Positions 13,198-22,001 of a stretch of 38,904 bases of DNA are shown in pieces. The notes under the pieces are model-generated. The model saw only the letters and a list, made by a program, of their open reading frames with translations. It had not been told where the DNA came from and ran no database searches. Source of the stretch: Planctomycetota bacterium (GTDB lineage Bacteria; Planctomycetota; Phycisphaerae; Phycisphaerales; SM1A02); NCBI GenBank assembly GCA_022563315.1, contig JADFNO010000013.1:1-38904 (forward strand), read 5' to 3'. The first letter of the stretch is position 1. Every line of letters starts with the position of its first letter. Both the position numbers and the translations under genes were made by a program.

Positions 13198-14514
13198 ATG
13201 ATGATGGACTTCAAACTTCCCGATCTCGGCGAAGGCGTCAAAGAAGGCCAAATTGTGCGCCTGATGATCGCCGAGGGTGATCGCATTGCTGAAGATCAGC
13301 CGTTAATGGAAGTGGAAACGGATAAGGCTGCGGTCGTCATTCCGTCGCCATATTCCGGTGTTGTCAAGAAGCTTCATGTCACCGCGCAGCAGATTGTCAA
13401 CGTCGGCGACGTGATGGTAACGTTCGACACGACCGCATCACCAACCACTACTCCCACCCAACCGCTTGCGGCTTCGCGCTCCAGCTCCCCCTCCCCCCGG
13501 CCCTCCCTTGGTACAACCGTCACCAAGCGCGCCGTCGCCGCCGGAACCCCCGGAAAAACCAAACCCGCTTCGCCCGCGGTGCGAAAACTCGCGCGCACAT
13601 TGGGCGTTGACCTCAACAAAATCGAAGGTTCCGGCCCGGGCGGGCGCGTATTGCGCGCTGATGTTGAGCAAGCGAAGAGCGGTGTGCCTACCACACCAGC
13701 CCCGCCTATCAACGTTACAGCGGTGAGCGTACCTGTGGTTCCTTCAATACCAAAAAGACCAACAGCTGCGGCCCAGCCCATGCCCGAACCGCCGGGCACG
13801 GCCGATCACGATCAATACGGACCGATCCGCCGTCATCCGTTGACGCAGGCCCGCAAGACGATCGCGGCGAATATGGCCACGTCTTGCCGGACGATCCCGC
13901 ATGTGACGGACACCGACGAAGCTGATGTCACCCTGCTCGACGAGTTGCGGCGCACCCATGACAGCATCGACAGCTCGGTGGGGAAATTGACCCTGCTGCC
14001 GTTCGTGCTTTGCGCAACAGGTTTGGCGTTACGCCGGCACCCCATCTTCAACGCGAGCTTTGACGAAGAGGCCGGCCAGATTATCTACAAGCGATATATC
14101 AACATTGCCGTCGGCGTTCACACTGAGCGGGGACTCGTCGCGCCGGTGATACGAGACATCGATCAGATGGGCGTGGCGGAGATCAACGGGGCCCTTCACG
14201 AGTTGGCCGAGAAGGCTCGCACCGCCAGCTTTGCCGTCAACGAACTGCGCGGCGGCACGTTCACGGTTTCCAATGCCGGTGCGATGGGCGGAAGCCGATT
14301 CTCCACGCCGATCATCAACCCACCGCAAGTTGCCGTCATGGCCCTTGGTCGAACGAGATGGAGGGCGTGGGCGGTGGACGGGAAGGTTGTCCCGCGATTG
14401 ATCCTGCCGATCAGCATTTCTTTCGATCATCGCATCATCGACGGCGGGTCGGAGATTGCCTTCCAGCAGGATATCATCCGGTCGCTGGAGAACCCGGCGC
14501 AGTTGCTGCTATAA
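13198..14514 (+). CDS. pdhC: Dihydrolipoamide acyltransferase E2
   Basis: Core acyltransferase of the complex, 438 aa. There is one N-terminal lipoyl domain with Lys43 in VETDKAA, then an Ala/Pro/Ser/Thr linker and a peripheral-subunit-binding domain (SPAVRKLARTLGVDLNKIEG, GPGGRVLRADV). A second flexible linker follows, then the catalytic domain ending in FDHRIIDGG (His411, Asp415). Start: the ATG cluster 13198-13206 (three in-frame ATGs) lies just before the lipoyl fold; an upstream TTG right after the pdhB stop is unlikely. The linker contains CCGCTTGCGGCTTCGCGC (13462-13479), a copy of the recurrent word, so a repeat may have been absorbed into a tolerant linker. Confidence 0.92.
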   Translation: MMMDFKLPDLGEGVKEGQIVRLMIAEGDRIAEDQPLMEVETDKAAVVIPSPYSGVVKKLHVTAQQIVNVGDVMVTFDTTASPTTTPTQPLAASRSSSPSPRPSLGTTVTKRAVAAGTPGKTKPASPAVRKLARTLGVDLNKIEGSGPGGRVLRADVEQAKSGVPTTPAPPINVTAVSVPVVPSIPKRPTAAAQPMPEPPGTADHDQYGPIRRHPLTQARKTIAANMATSCRTIPHVTDTDEADVTLLDELRRTHDSIDSSVGKLTLLPFVLCATGLALRRHPIFNASFDEEAGQIIYKRYINIAVGVHTERGLVAPVIRDIDQMGVAEINGALHELAEKARTASFAVNELRGGTFTVSNAGAMGGSRFSTPIINPPQVAVMALGRTRWRAWAVDGKVVPRLILPISISFDHRIIDGGSEIAFQQDIIRSLENPAQLLL

Positions 14515-14580
14515 AGGCGGCGTTTGCGTGTGGAACCGCAACGCGCGGTCCGGCGGCCCGCCTGCTTGGGCGACCGTACT

Positions 14581-14609
14581 TTGTACCTTTCGTATTGACC
14601 GCCTATAAC
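14581..14609 (+). promoter_or_regulatory. Candidate promoter directly upstream of lpd
   Basis: TTGTAC (14581-14586) and TATAAC (14604-14609) are 17 bp apart. The -10 matches the sigma-70 consensus at five of six bases, the -35 at only three. The ATG at 14617 is 8 nt after the -10, so a transcript from here would be nearly leaderless. It would allow E3 to be expressed apart from E1/E2. Confidence 0.35.
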
Positions 14610-14616
14610 TGAGACC

Positions 14617-16029
14617 ATGGTTGTCGGTGAATTCACCCAGGAAACGGATCTGGTCGTGATTGGCGGTGGGCCGGGCGGGTACAGCGCGGCCTTTCGTGCC
14701 GCTGAACTTGGGATCGAGACCATCATCGTCGATACGAAAGGCGCGCTTGGAGGCGTCTGCCTTCACCACGGCTGTATTCCCTCCAAGACAATGCTCAGCA
14801 TCAGCGAGACGGTACGCCTGGCGGAGCGCGCCGCAAAGTTCGGCGTTCATTTCGACAAGCCCCGCGTCGATCTCGGCAAAATCCGGCAGTGGATGAGCCA
14901 AACCATCGACACGCTGGCCTCTGGGCTGGGCAACATCGCCAAGAAGCGCGGCGTGGAGATTCTCAAAGGAAAAGCGCGGTTCGAGGATCAGCGGCAACTG
15001 AGCATCCACAACGGCTCCGGCTCGCGCATCCGCTTCAAGCGCGCCGTCATCGCCACCGGCGCCAGCCCGTTGCCACCGGCCGGCGGTTGGCTCGATTCGC
15101 CGCGCATGATGGATGCGGCCGCGGCTCTGGAATTTAACGAGATTCCCGCGACATTGTTGGTGATCGGCGGCGGATACATTGCGCTGGAGTTGGCGAGTGT
15201 CTACGCGGCGCTGGGCAGCACGGTGACCTTGGCGACGCAGTTCGACCGCTTGTTGCCTGAGGCCGATCCTGATCTCGTGCGCCCCTTGGCCAAGTGTCTT
15301 GGCGAACTCCTCGAGAATGTTCGCTTGAACGCCCCGATCACTGACTTGCGCGAAGTTGATACGGGCATCGAAGCGACAATCCAGAGCGCCGAAGCGCCGT
15401 CGTCGGCCGTGTTCGAACGCGTGCTTGTCGCCATCGGCCATCGTCCCAACACCGCCTCCTTAGATCTCGCCAAAGCTCGAGTTGAGGTGGATGATGCGGG
15501 ATATGTTCGAATCAACGATCAGCTTCGATCGAGCAACGCGCGTATTCTCGCCGTCGGTGATGTTACAGGCGAGCCGCTGCTGGCGGACAAGGCGATTCAC
15601 CAGGGGCGCGTCGCGGCGGAGGTCGTTGCCGGTTGGGGCAGCGTCTTTGATCCGCGCGCCGTTCCGTTTGTCGTGTTCACCGATCCACAAGTTGCGTGGT
15701 GCGGTTTGACTGAAACACAGGCCGCCGAGCAGGGGATCGCGCATAAGACGGTCAGGATTCCCTGGGGCGCTTCCGGGCGCGCCGTGAGCTTGGGGCGCTG
15801 CGACGGGATGACCAAGCTCGTCTACGACCCCGCTACGAAGCTCGTGCTCGGGATCGGGATCGTCGGGGCCGGCGCGGCTGAGATGATCGCCCATGGCGTG
15901 TTGGCGGTGGAAATGGGAGCGGTCACCGCCGATCTCGCCCTGTCGATCCATCCTCATCCCACGATGAGCGAACTGATCAGCGAAGCGGCCGCCCAGGTCG
16001 AGGCAACCGGGCCGACTGAGCCGTCGTGA
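14617..16029 (+). CDS. lpdA: Dihydrolipoamide dehydrogenase E3
   Basis: FAD flavoenzyme that reoxidises dihydrolipoyl groups of the E2 with NAD, 470 aa, full length. GGGPGG (16-21) binds FAD. The redox-active disulfide is Cys48/Cys53 in GGVCLHHGCIPSK. VIGGGYIALELASVYAALG is the NAD-binding motif. ILAVGDVTGEPLLADKA is the second FAD motif, and HPHPTMSE (His447, Glu452) gives the C-terminal acid-base pair. It is fourth in the run, separated from E2 by about 100 bp with its own candidate promoter. The stop overlaps a possible GTG start of the next gene. Confidence 0.94.
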   Translation: MVVGEFTQETDLVVIGGGPGGYSAAFRAAELGIETIIVDTKGALGGVCLHHGCIPSKTMLSISETVRLAERAAKFGVHFDKPRVDLGKIRQWMSQTIDTLASGLGNIAKKRGVEILKGKARFEDQRQLSIHNGSGSRIRFKRAVIATGASPLPPAGGWLDSPRMMDAAAALEFNEIPATLLVIGGGYIALELASVYAALGSTVTLATQFDRLLPEADPDLVRPLAKCLGELLENVRLNAPITDLREVDTGIEATIQSAEAPSSAVFERVLVAIGHRPNTASLDLAKARVEVDDAGYVRINDQLRSSNARILAVGDVTGEPLLADKAIHQGRVAAEVVAGWGSVFDPRAVPFVVFTDPQVAWCGLTETQAAEQGIAHKTVRIPWGASGRAVSLGRCDGMTKLVYDPATKLVLGIGIVGAGAAEMIAHGVLAVEMGAVTADLALSIHPHPTMSELISEAAAQVEATGPTEPS

Positions 16030-18173
16030 GGCTGACGCCGCCGTTTCGTGGCACAATGTCGGCCGATATGCCGTCCCCAAGGAACGTCAACTCGCTCGAT
16101 CAAGCCGACCGACCTCGGCGCCGCCTTGTGCTCTTGGCCGCGATCATCGTTGTGGTTACCGCCATCGCATATCTTCCTGCGGTCAACGGCGGCTTCATCT
16201 GGGATGACGACAACTATGTCACCGACAACGTGCTTCTGCACGATCTGGACGGGCTGAAACATCTGTGGGTGCCGGGCTATACCAAGCAATACTACCCGGT
16301 CGTCTTTACGACCTTTTGGATGGAGTATCAATTGTGGGAGCTGAAACCGCTCGGCTACCACTTGGTCAACCTCACCGGGCACATTATCAACGCGCTACTC
16401 GTATGGGCGGTGTTCGCGCGGCTCAAGATGCGCGGCGCATGGATGATCGCCGCGGTCTTCGCCCTTCACCCTGTTCATGTCGAGTCAGTCGCGTGGATCA
16501 CCGAGCGCAAGAACGTGCTTTCGGCGATGTTCTATCTGCTGGCGATGCTGGGATACTTGCAATGTGACCCTCGGCTCGGCGGGGGTGATAGAGTACGGCA
16601 TGTCGGGGCGGCGGTGGGTTGGTACGTATCGAGCCTCGTGCTGTTCACGCTGGCGCTGCTGAGCAAGTCGGTGACGTGTTCACTGCCGGCGGCGTTGGTT
16701 CTGCTGATGCTCTATCGACGTGTGCCGATGACGTTATGGCGCATGGCCGCGTTGACGCCGATGTTCGTTCTCGGCCTGCTCATGGCCTTGAACACGGTGC
16801 AGCTGGAAAAGCAGAGCGTGGGGGCGGTCGGAGTCGATTTTGACTTCAGCGTCGTCGAGCGCTGCCTTATCGCGTCCAAGGCGCTGCTGTTTTACCCGTG
16901 GAAAATGTTGTGGCCGGGGCCGTTGATTTTCATTTACCCGCGGTGGATCATCGATTCAAGCAGCGCGGCGACTTACTGGTCAGTGGCGGCGGTGGGGGTG
17001 ATCGCAGCGGCTGCGGTCGTATTGTTCGTGCGCTCGAGGCGCGGCCCGGCGGTCGCGTTGGCGTTCTACGCGGGAACCATCCTTCCGGCCTTGGGCTTCA
17101 TCAACGTTTACCCGCACCGATTCTCCTTCGTCGCTGATCATTTCAACTATCTGGCGAGCCTGGGAATCATCGCACTTGTCGTCGGCTGCGCCACGCTCCT
17201 GATTCGAAACAGGGCTGTCCGATTCGGACTTGCGGTCGTTGTGTTGGCGGTGCTGTCGCTACTCACGTGGCGGCAAGGGTCGATGTACCAAAACAACCAG
17301 ACGCTGTGGCGATGGACGGTTGACCGCAATCCGGCCGCGTGGCTTGCCCAGAATAACCTCGGATTGATCGAACGGCGGGCGGGAAACCTCGAGGCGGCGA
17401 TCGATCATTTCGAGGCGGCTATCGCGGCCAAGCCGAATCATCACCGTGCCTGGGCGAACCTCGCCTTGACCCTGCAAATGGAGGGGCGATTCGACGAGGC
17501 CCTGCACCACATGCTCATCGCCAACGAGCAAACGGTGATCGAGTTCGGCCGGCCTCGCGGGCAGGATCTCTATCAAATCGGCGTGCTGTTGGAGAAGCTC
17601 AACCGCATCGACGAAGCGGTGGGTTACTTCGGTCGAGCCGTCGAGGCGAACCCGCAGGAGCTGGATGCTTATTTTCGTCTTGCGGTGCTGGCCGTCGGTC
17701 AAGGCCGACACGCGGATGCGGCCGATCACTTCCAGAACGTTCTGCACCTTGATCCGGACAACGTCACGGCCCACGGATTCCTGGGGAATCATTATCGCGA
17801 TGTCGGTCGTTACCGTGACGCTGAGAATCACTATCGGATGGCGGCGCGTGTTGCGGGCGAAGTGAAAGACCAGTTCGCCACCGCACGAAATCTAGCTCGG
17901 TTCCTGGCGACCTGCCCGGACGACTCGGTGCGCAACGGTATCGAGGCGGTGGCCCGGGCGGAACAGCTCAATGCGCTCCTGTCCGGACAGGATCCCTATA
18001 CGCTCGACATTCTTGCCATGGCCTACGCCGAAGTGGGGCGGCTTGATGATGCAGTCGCCACGGCCCAGCGAGCGCAACAAACCGCAGACGCGATGCAGCT
18101 TGACGAACTGAAACAGGACATCGAACAGCGGCTGATGACGTATCGTGACGGCCGACCTTGGCGCGACGAATGA
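16026..18173 (+). CDS. TMTC-like integral membrane protein with C-terminal TPR repeats
   Basis: Large membrane protein, 715 aa. The N-terminal 420 or so residues have many hydrophobic helices and the early motif FIWDDDNYVTDN, like the acidic loop motif of GT-C-fold and TMTC O-mannosyltransferase-like proteins. HPVHVESVAWITERKNVLS is also characteristic of this bacterial family. From about 430 onward, TPR units follow (NNLGLIERRAGNLEAAIDHFEAAI, NLALTLQMEGRFDEAL, VGYFGRAVEANPQ, FQNVLHLDPDN). A protein glycosyltransferase role is plausible but unproven here. The GTG at 16026 overlaps the lpd stop by 4 nt; ATGs at 16056 or 16068 are alternatives, none with a clear ribosome binding site. Confidence 0.7.
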   Translation: MRLTPPFRGTMSADMPSPRNVNSLDQADRPRRRLVLLAAIIVVVTAIAYLPAVNGGFIWDDDNYVTDNVLLHDLDGLKHLWVPGYTKQYYPVVFTTFWMEYQLWELKPLGYHLVNLTGHIINALLVWAVFARLKMRGAWMIAAVFALHPVHVESVAWITERKNVLSAMFYLLAMLGYLQCDPRLGGGDRVRHVGAAVGWYVSSLVLFTLALLSKSVTCSLPAALVLLMLYRRVPMTLWRMAALTPMFVLGLLMALNTVQLEKQSVGAVGVDFDFSVVERCLIASKALLFYPWKMLWPGPLIFIYPRWIIDSSSAATYWSVAAVGVIAAAAVVLFVRSRRGPAVALAFYAGTILPALGFINVYPHRFSFVADHFNYLASLGIIALVVGCATLLIRNRAVRFGLAVVVLAVLSLLTWRQGSMYQNNQTLWRWTVDRNPAAWLAQNNLGLIERRAGNLEAAIDHFEAAIAAKPNHHRAWANLALTLQMEGRFDEALHHMLIANEQTVIEFGRPRGQDLYQIGVLLEKLNRIDEAVGYFGRAVEANPQELDAYFRLAVLAVGQGRHADAADHFQNVLHLDPDNVTAHGFLGNHYRDVGRYRDAENHYRMAARVAGEVKDQFATARNLARFLATCPDDSVRNGIEAVARAEQLNALLSGQDPYTLDILAMAYAEVGRLDDAVATAQRAQQTADAMQLDELKQDIEQRLMTYRDGRPWRDE

Positions 18174-18192
18174 TGTTGGGGACCAGAACGGG

Positions 18193-18789
18193 TCATCCCT
18201 GCTCGTGCTTCGGTTTGTAGACGAGCTCGGGTACGCGCTTTCGGTTTGGTTCGACGTTCGTAAGCGGATCGACCTCAGCGCTGGTGGCCAGATAGCGCTG
18301 GGCAAGATGTTGATAGTGCCTCGTTCCGACGGATTTCCAGGCGATCTCATCATCGGTCAGCTCGCGCATGACCTTGGCGGGGATTCCGCCGACGAGCGTG
18401 CGCGGCGGCACTTCTGTGCCGGCCTTCACAAACGCCATCGCGGCCACGAAGCTGTCCTCGCCAATGACGGCGTCGTCCATGATGACCGCATTCATGCCGA
18501 CCAAAGCGTTGCGCTTGATCGTGCAGCCGTGCAGCACTGAGCCGTGTCCGATGTGACCATCGGCCTCGATCGTGACGTCTTTGCCCGGAAAACAATGCAG
18601 GACGCAGTTATCCTGGACGTTCGCGCCGTCCTTGACGATCAGTCGGCCGAGGTCGCCGCGAAGCGATGCGCCCGGGCCGATCAGACAGCGCGGTCCGATG
18701 ATCACGTCGCCGATGAGCACAGCCGTGGGATGCACATACGCAGTCGGATCGACGACCGGTCGAATGCCTTCGAACTCATAGGCTGGCAT
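18193..18789 (-). CDS. paaY: PaaY-type left-handed beta-helix thioesterase/gamma-carbonic-anhydrase-like protein
   Basis: Hexapeptide-repeat trimeric protein, 198 aa. The sequence follows E. coli PaaY closely: [74 protein letters not shown] and the tail [13 protein letters not shown]. The histidines of the gamma-class metal site are present. PaaY is a thioesterase that protects cells from inhibitory CoA intermediates of phenylacetate breakdown. Length and C-terminal extension match PaaY rather than a generic carbonic anhydrase. It lies downstream of paaN on the same strand, separated by a 142-bp palindromic element. It ends 19 bp from the TMTC-like gene, convergently. Confidence 0.88.
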   Translation of the reverse strand: MPAYEFEGIRPVVDPTAYVHPTAVLIGDVIIGPRCLIGPGASLRGDLGRLIVKDGANVQDNCVLHCFPGKDVTIEADGHIGHGSVLHGCTIKRNALVGMNAVIMDDAVIGEDSFVAAMAFVKAGTEVPPRTLVGGIPAKVMRELTDDEIAWKSVGTRHYQHLAQRYLATSAEVDPLTNVEPNRKRVPELVYKPKHEQG

Positions 18790-18813
18790 GATGCGAGTTT
18801 CCGGATCGGAGGG

Positions 18814-18955
18814 GATTCACCACAGAGGCACAGAGGGCGCAGAGGGAAGACAGAAAATAAAAAAGCAATTGGTCTGAGATGATGACGACGGCTCTTTCCA
18901 ATTCTACTCCTTCGCTTCTTCTTACTCTGCGTTCTCTGCGCCTCTGCGGTGAATC
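18814..18955. repeat. 142-bp CAGAG palindromic element, copy 2
   Basis: Left end GATTCACCACAGAGGCACAG followed by AGGGCGCAGAGG. The right end is its imperfect complement, CTCTGCGTTCTCTGCGCC then TCTGCGGTGAATC. It has exactly the length of the copy at 7654-7795 and shares its ends, but the central 78 or so bases are different and more A+T-rich. It lies between paaN and paaY. Confidence 0.85.
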
Positions 18956-18972
18956 TTATTCTTCGGTTTGGT

Positions 18973-20664
18973 TCACGCCTCGACCGCGGCCGGCTGAGGC
19001 ACCATCACGCGACTTTGCACCACGCGGAAACGATTCACAACGAACGCCGCGTCGGAAAGCGTAGCGTTTCCTGCGGGATTCGCGCCCGAGACGTGGAAGT
19101 CGCTGAAGGCGGACGATTGATTCACCCAGATTTGTCCCGTGAGATTGCACGACAGCGCCACGCCTGCATCGGCCGAGGCGTCCTGGGCCTTGGCCAAGAC
19201 CGCCTGGTTCGTTGAATAAACGGAGCAGGTTATGGCCCCGAGTTCACGCGCCGCCTTGGCCGCCAGTTCGATACTCTGGTCGGTGTCGGCCGTCTCGACG
19301 ATATATACGATCGGGCCGAACATCTCGCGCATGAAAAGGTTCTGCTGTGACGCATCAACTTTGAGAATGAGCGGACTGCGCACACGCGCTTCAGGGAACA
19401 TCTCGTTTACGACCGGCGTGGACTCCCGCAGCACGGTACCGCCATCCGATTTCGCCTGATCGATGCGCTGTATCGTGCCCTCATTCTGGATCGCACCGAG
19501 CAGCTCGGCGCCGCGCTTCGCATCGCCCAGCAGCCAATCAACCGCTTTGACAATCGCGCCGGCAACATCATCAAAGCTCATCGGGCCTTGGCCGGTTTCG
19601 ATCCCATCCTTGGGAATGAAGATATTCTGGCTGGTCGTACACATCTGCCCCGAATAAAGGCTGAGCGTAAAGGCGATGTTTCCGGTGACCGCCCGCAGGT
19701 CGTCGATGCTGTCGATGATGATCGAGTTCACGCCCGCCTTCTCGGTGTAGACGACCGCTTGCGAGGCGTTTTGCTCGACCCAATCGCCGAACGCACTTGA
19801 GCCTGTGTAATCGACGATTCGCACTTCAGGGCGCGTCACAAGCTCCTTCGTGATCGGGGCGTCGGAACTGTCGGCGGCCAAGGTGACAAGATTGGGATCA
19901 AAGCCTTGTTCGCTTAGAACACCACGCGCGATCTCGACGGTGATTGCCAAAGGCAGCACAGCGCCGGGATGCGGCTTGACGACGACCGCATTGCCCGTGA
20001 CCAGGCTCGCAAACAGTCCGGGGTAGCTGTTCCAGGTTGGGAAGGTCGAGCAGCCGATGACGACCGCCACGCCGCGGGGCACGATCCGGTATGTCTTGTC
20101 GAGCACCACCGTGTCCGTCTTCGAGACCTTCTTACTCCATTTGACATGCTCGGGAACGCTGGTCATCGCCTGGTAGGCATACGCGATCGCTTCCAGACCA
20201 CGATCCTGAGCGTGCGGTCCACCAGCCTGGAAAGCCATCATGTACGCCTGTCCGGTCGTGTGCATGACCGCCAAGGCCATCTCGAAACTGTGGTGGTTGA
20301 TCCGGTTCAGGATTTCCAGGCAGATGCCGACGCGGTCTTCGATGCTCGCCCGTTTCCACGAATCCATGGCGGACAAGGCAGCCGGCACGAGGATGTCCAG
20401 ATCAACCTTGGGATAGGTGATGCCGAGCTTTGGTCCGAACGGCGAGATTTCTTCGCCGACGGAGCCAGTTTCGCCCGGCTGATCGATGGCAAAGGGCTTG
20501 TTGAGCCGGGCGTCGAAAGCGGTCTGGCCGTCGGCTTTGGCCGTCTCACCGTAGATCTTGCCGCTGGGGACCTCAGGGTACGCGCTCCAGAAGGTGCGGT
20601 CCGCGATGGCCGAGACGGCTCGCTCAAGCGTCTGGCAATGTTGCTGGTAAAGAGGATGGCTCAC
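18973..20664 (-). CDS. paaN: PaaN-type aldehyde dehydrogenase of phenylacetate catabolism
   Basis: Aldehyde dehydrogenase superfamily, 563 aa, expected to oxidise the semialdehyde formed after hydrolytic opening of oxepin-CoA. VIGCSTFPTWNSYPGLFASLVTGNAVVVKPHPGAVLP is the cofactor-binding part. Glu308 (VVYTEKAG) and Cys342 (SGQMCTTSQN) are the catalytic pair. The N-terminal 100 or so residues and the overall length match the stand-alone PaaN group. The MaoC-like ring-opening hydratase domain fused in E. coli PaaZ is absent, so a separate hydratase is needed. The GTG start at 20664 is supported by AAGGA 8 nt or so upstream on the coding strand. It precedes paaY on the same strand. Confidence 0.88.
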   Translation of the reverse strand: MSHPLYQQHCQTLERAVSAIADRTFWSAYPEVPSGKIYGETAKADGQTAFDARLNKPFAIDQPGETGSVGEEISPFGPKLGITYPKVDLDILVPAALSAMDSWKRASIEDRVGICLEILNRINHHSFEMALAVMHTTGQAYMMAFQAGGPHAQDRGLEAIAYAYQAMTSVPEHVKWSKKVSKTDTVVLDKTYRIVPRGVAVVIGCSTFPTWNSYPGLFASLVTGNAVVVKPHPGAVLPLAITVEIARGVLSEQGFDPNLVTLAADSSDAPITKELVTRPEVRIVDYTGSSAFGDWVEQNASQAVVYTEKAGVNSIIIDSIDDLRAVTGNIAFTLSLYSGQMCTTSQNIFIPKDGIETGQGPMSFDDVAGAIVKAVDWLLGDAKRGAELLGAIQNEGTIQRIDQAKSDGGTVLRESTPVVNEMFPEARVRSPLILKVDASQQNLFMREMFGPIVYIVETADTDQSIELAAKAARELGAITCSVYSTNQAVLAKAQDASADAGVALSCNLTGQIWVNQSSAFSDFHVSGANPAGNATLSDAAFVVNRFRVVQSRVMVPQPAAVEA

Positions 20665-20932
20665 GGTGATGCGTCCTTATGTTGGCGATGGCAGGGCGGC
20701 AACGTGGTTGCCCCGGCAGCGGCGCCTCAGCCCCACCCTATGGTAAATGAAGCGGCCAATCCTTGCAGGGACGCCCAATACCGCACGCCTCAGGCACGAG
20801 CCGGCACCGCCATCCCGAATCGAATACTTCAAGCCCTCAGAAGCTCATGCCGATGATCCTACGGCCGAGCGGTGCTTGTGGACGGCTGAAATCGGAAGCG
20901 GCGCCCACCTCATCTGGAACTCCAACTCAGCT

Positions 20933-21973
20933 ATGTTCGTCCTCATCACCGGGAGCAGTGGCCTGATCGGATCGGAAGCCGTCGTCTACTACGGCTCACG
21001 AGGCTGGACCGTACACGGGATCGACAATAACCAAAGGCGGGAGTTCTTCGGCCCACCCGGGGATACGACGCGGAACCTCAAGCGACTCCAGAGCGAGGTT
21101 CCCGATCTGGTTCATCACGATCTGGACATACGCGACCGCCCGGGGATCCTTGGGCTGTTCAAGTCGATGCGGTTTGATCTGATTATCCACTGCGCCGCCC
21201 AGCCGTCACATGATCTTGCGGCGTCGATCCCCTTCGACGATTTCGACACGAATGCGGTGGGAACCCTGAACCTGCTGGAGGCCACGCGTCGCCATTGCCC
21301 CGAAGCGGTGTTCATCTTCATGAGCACGAACAAGGTTTATGGCGACGGGCCGAATCGAATCCCGCTTGTGGAGCTCGAAAAACGGTACGACTACGCCGAT
21401 CCTGCCTACGAGCACGGGATCTCCGAAGACTTCAGCATCGATCAATCGCTGCACAGTCTCTTTGGGGCGTCCAAGACCGCTGCCGATGTCATGGCCCAGG
21501 AATACGGCCGATACTTTGACATGAAGGTCGGCGTGTTCCGCGGCGGGTGTCTGACCGGTCCCAACCATAGTGCCGTTCAGTTGCACGGGTTTCTTTCGTA
21601 CCTCGTGAAGGTCGCACAGTCCGATGAGCCGTACACGATCTTCGGTTACAAGGGTAAGCAGGTGCGTGATCAAATCCATAGCGCCGATGTCATCGCCGCT
21701 TTCGATGCGTTCTATAACAATCCACGGTGCGGCGAGGTGTACAACCTCGGCGGCGGACGCAGCAACAGCGCAAGCATCCTCGAATGTATCGACATGATCG
21801 AGCAGATCACGGGTAGCCGAATCAATTGGACCTACCGCGATGAGCCTCGTCGCGGCGACCACATCTGCTACATCAGCGATCTTCGCAAACTCAAAGCCCA
21901 CTTTCCTGATTGGTCGATTACACGATCGATTCCCAACATGATCGAGGAAATGCTCGCGGTCGCTGTCGCGTGA
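20933..21973 (+). CDS. NAD-dependent sugar epimerase, CDP-paratose/tyvelose 2-epimerase-like
   Basis: Extended short-chain dehydrogenase, 346 aa, acting on a nucleotide sugar. GSSGLIG (7-13) binds [16 protein letters not shown] near 36-48 and the segment from [10 protein letters not shown] to [13 protein letters not shown] resemble CDP-paratose 2-epimerases. The usual catalytic YxxxK is FxxxK here (Phe177, Lys181 in SLFGASK). I recall FGASK in related uncharacterised epimerases, but a catalytic difference remains likely. The ATG at 20933 was chosen because the Rossmann strand FVLITG begins there. It lies 28 bp before a CgeB-like glycosyltransferase. The 268 bp upstream separates it from divergent paaN, and nothing recognisable was seen there. 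Confidence 0.82.
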   Translation: MFVLITGSSGLIGSEAVVYYGSRGWTVHGIDNNQRREFFGPPGDTTRNLKRLQSEVPDLVHHDLDIRDRPGILGLFKSMRFDLIIHCAAQPSHDLAASIPFDDFDTNAVGTLNLLEATRRHCPEAVFIFMSTNKVYGDGPNRIPLVELEKRYDYADPAYEHGISEDFSIDQSLHSLFGASKTAADVMAQEYGRYFDMKVGVFRGGCLTGPNHSAVQLHGFLSYLVKVAQSDEPYTIFGYKGKQVRDQIHSADVIAAFDAFYNNPRCGEVYNLGGGRSNSASILECIDMIEQITGSRINWTYRDEPRRGDHICYISDLRKLKAHFPDWSITRSIPNMIEEMLAVAVA

Positions 21974-22001
21974 TTCGGCGGTTCGCTGAGGGAGCACGTT
22001 T

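Noticed and set aside
13440-13530. Frameshift in the Pro/Ala/Ser-rich part of the E2 gene
   Set aside because: The frame is continuous from lipoyl to catalytic domain. Low-complexity linkers are normal in E2 proteins.
18814-18955. tRNA-like or structured RNA gene
   Set aside because: The fold is a single long imperfect hairpin without a cloverleaf, and the matching copy at 7654 has an unrelated interior.
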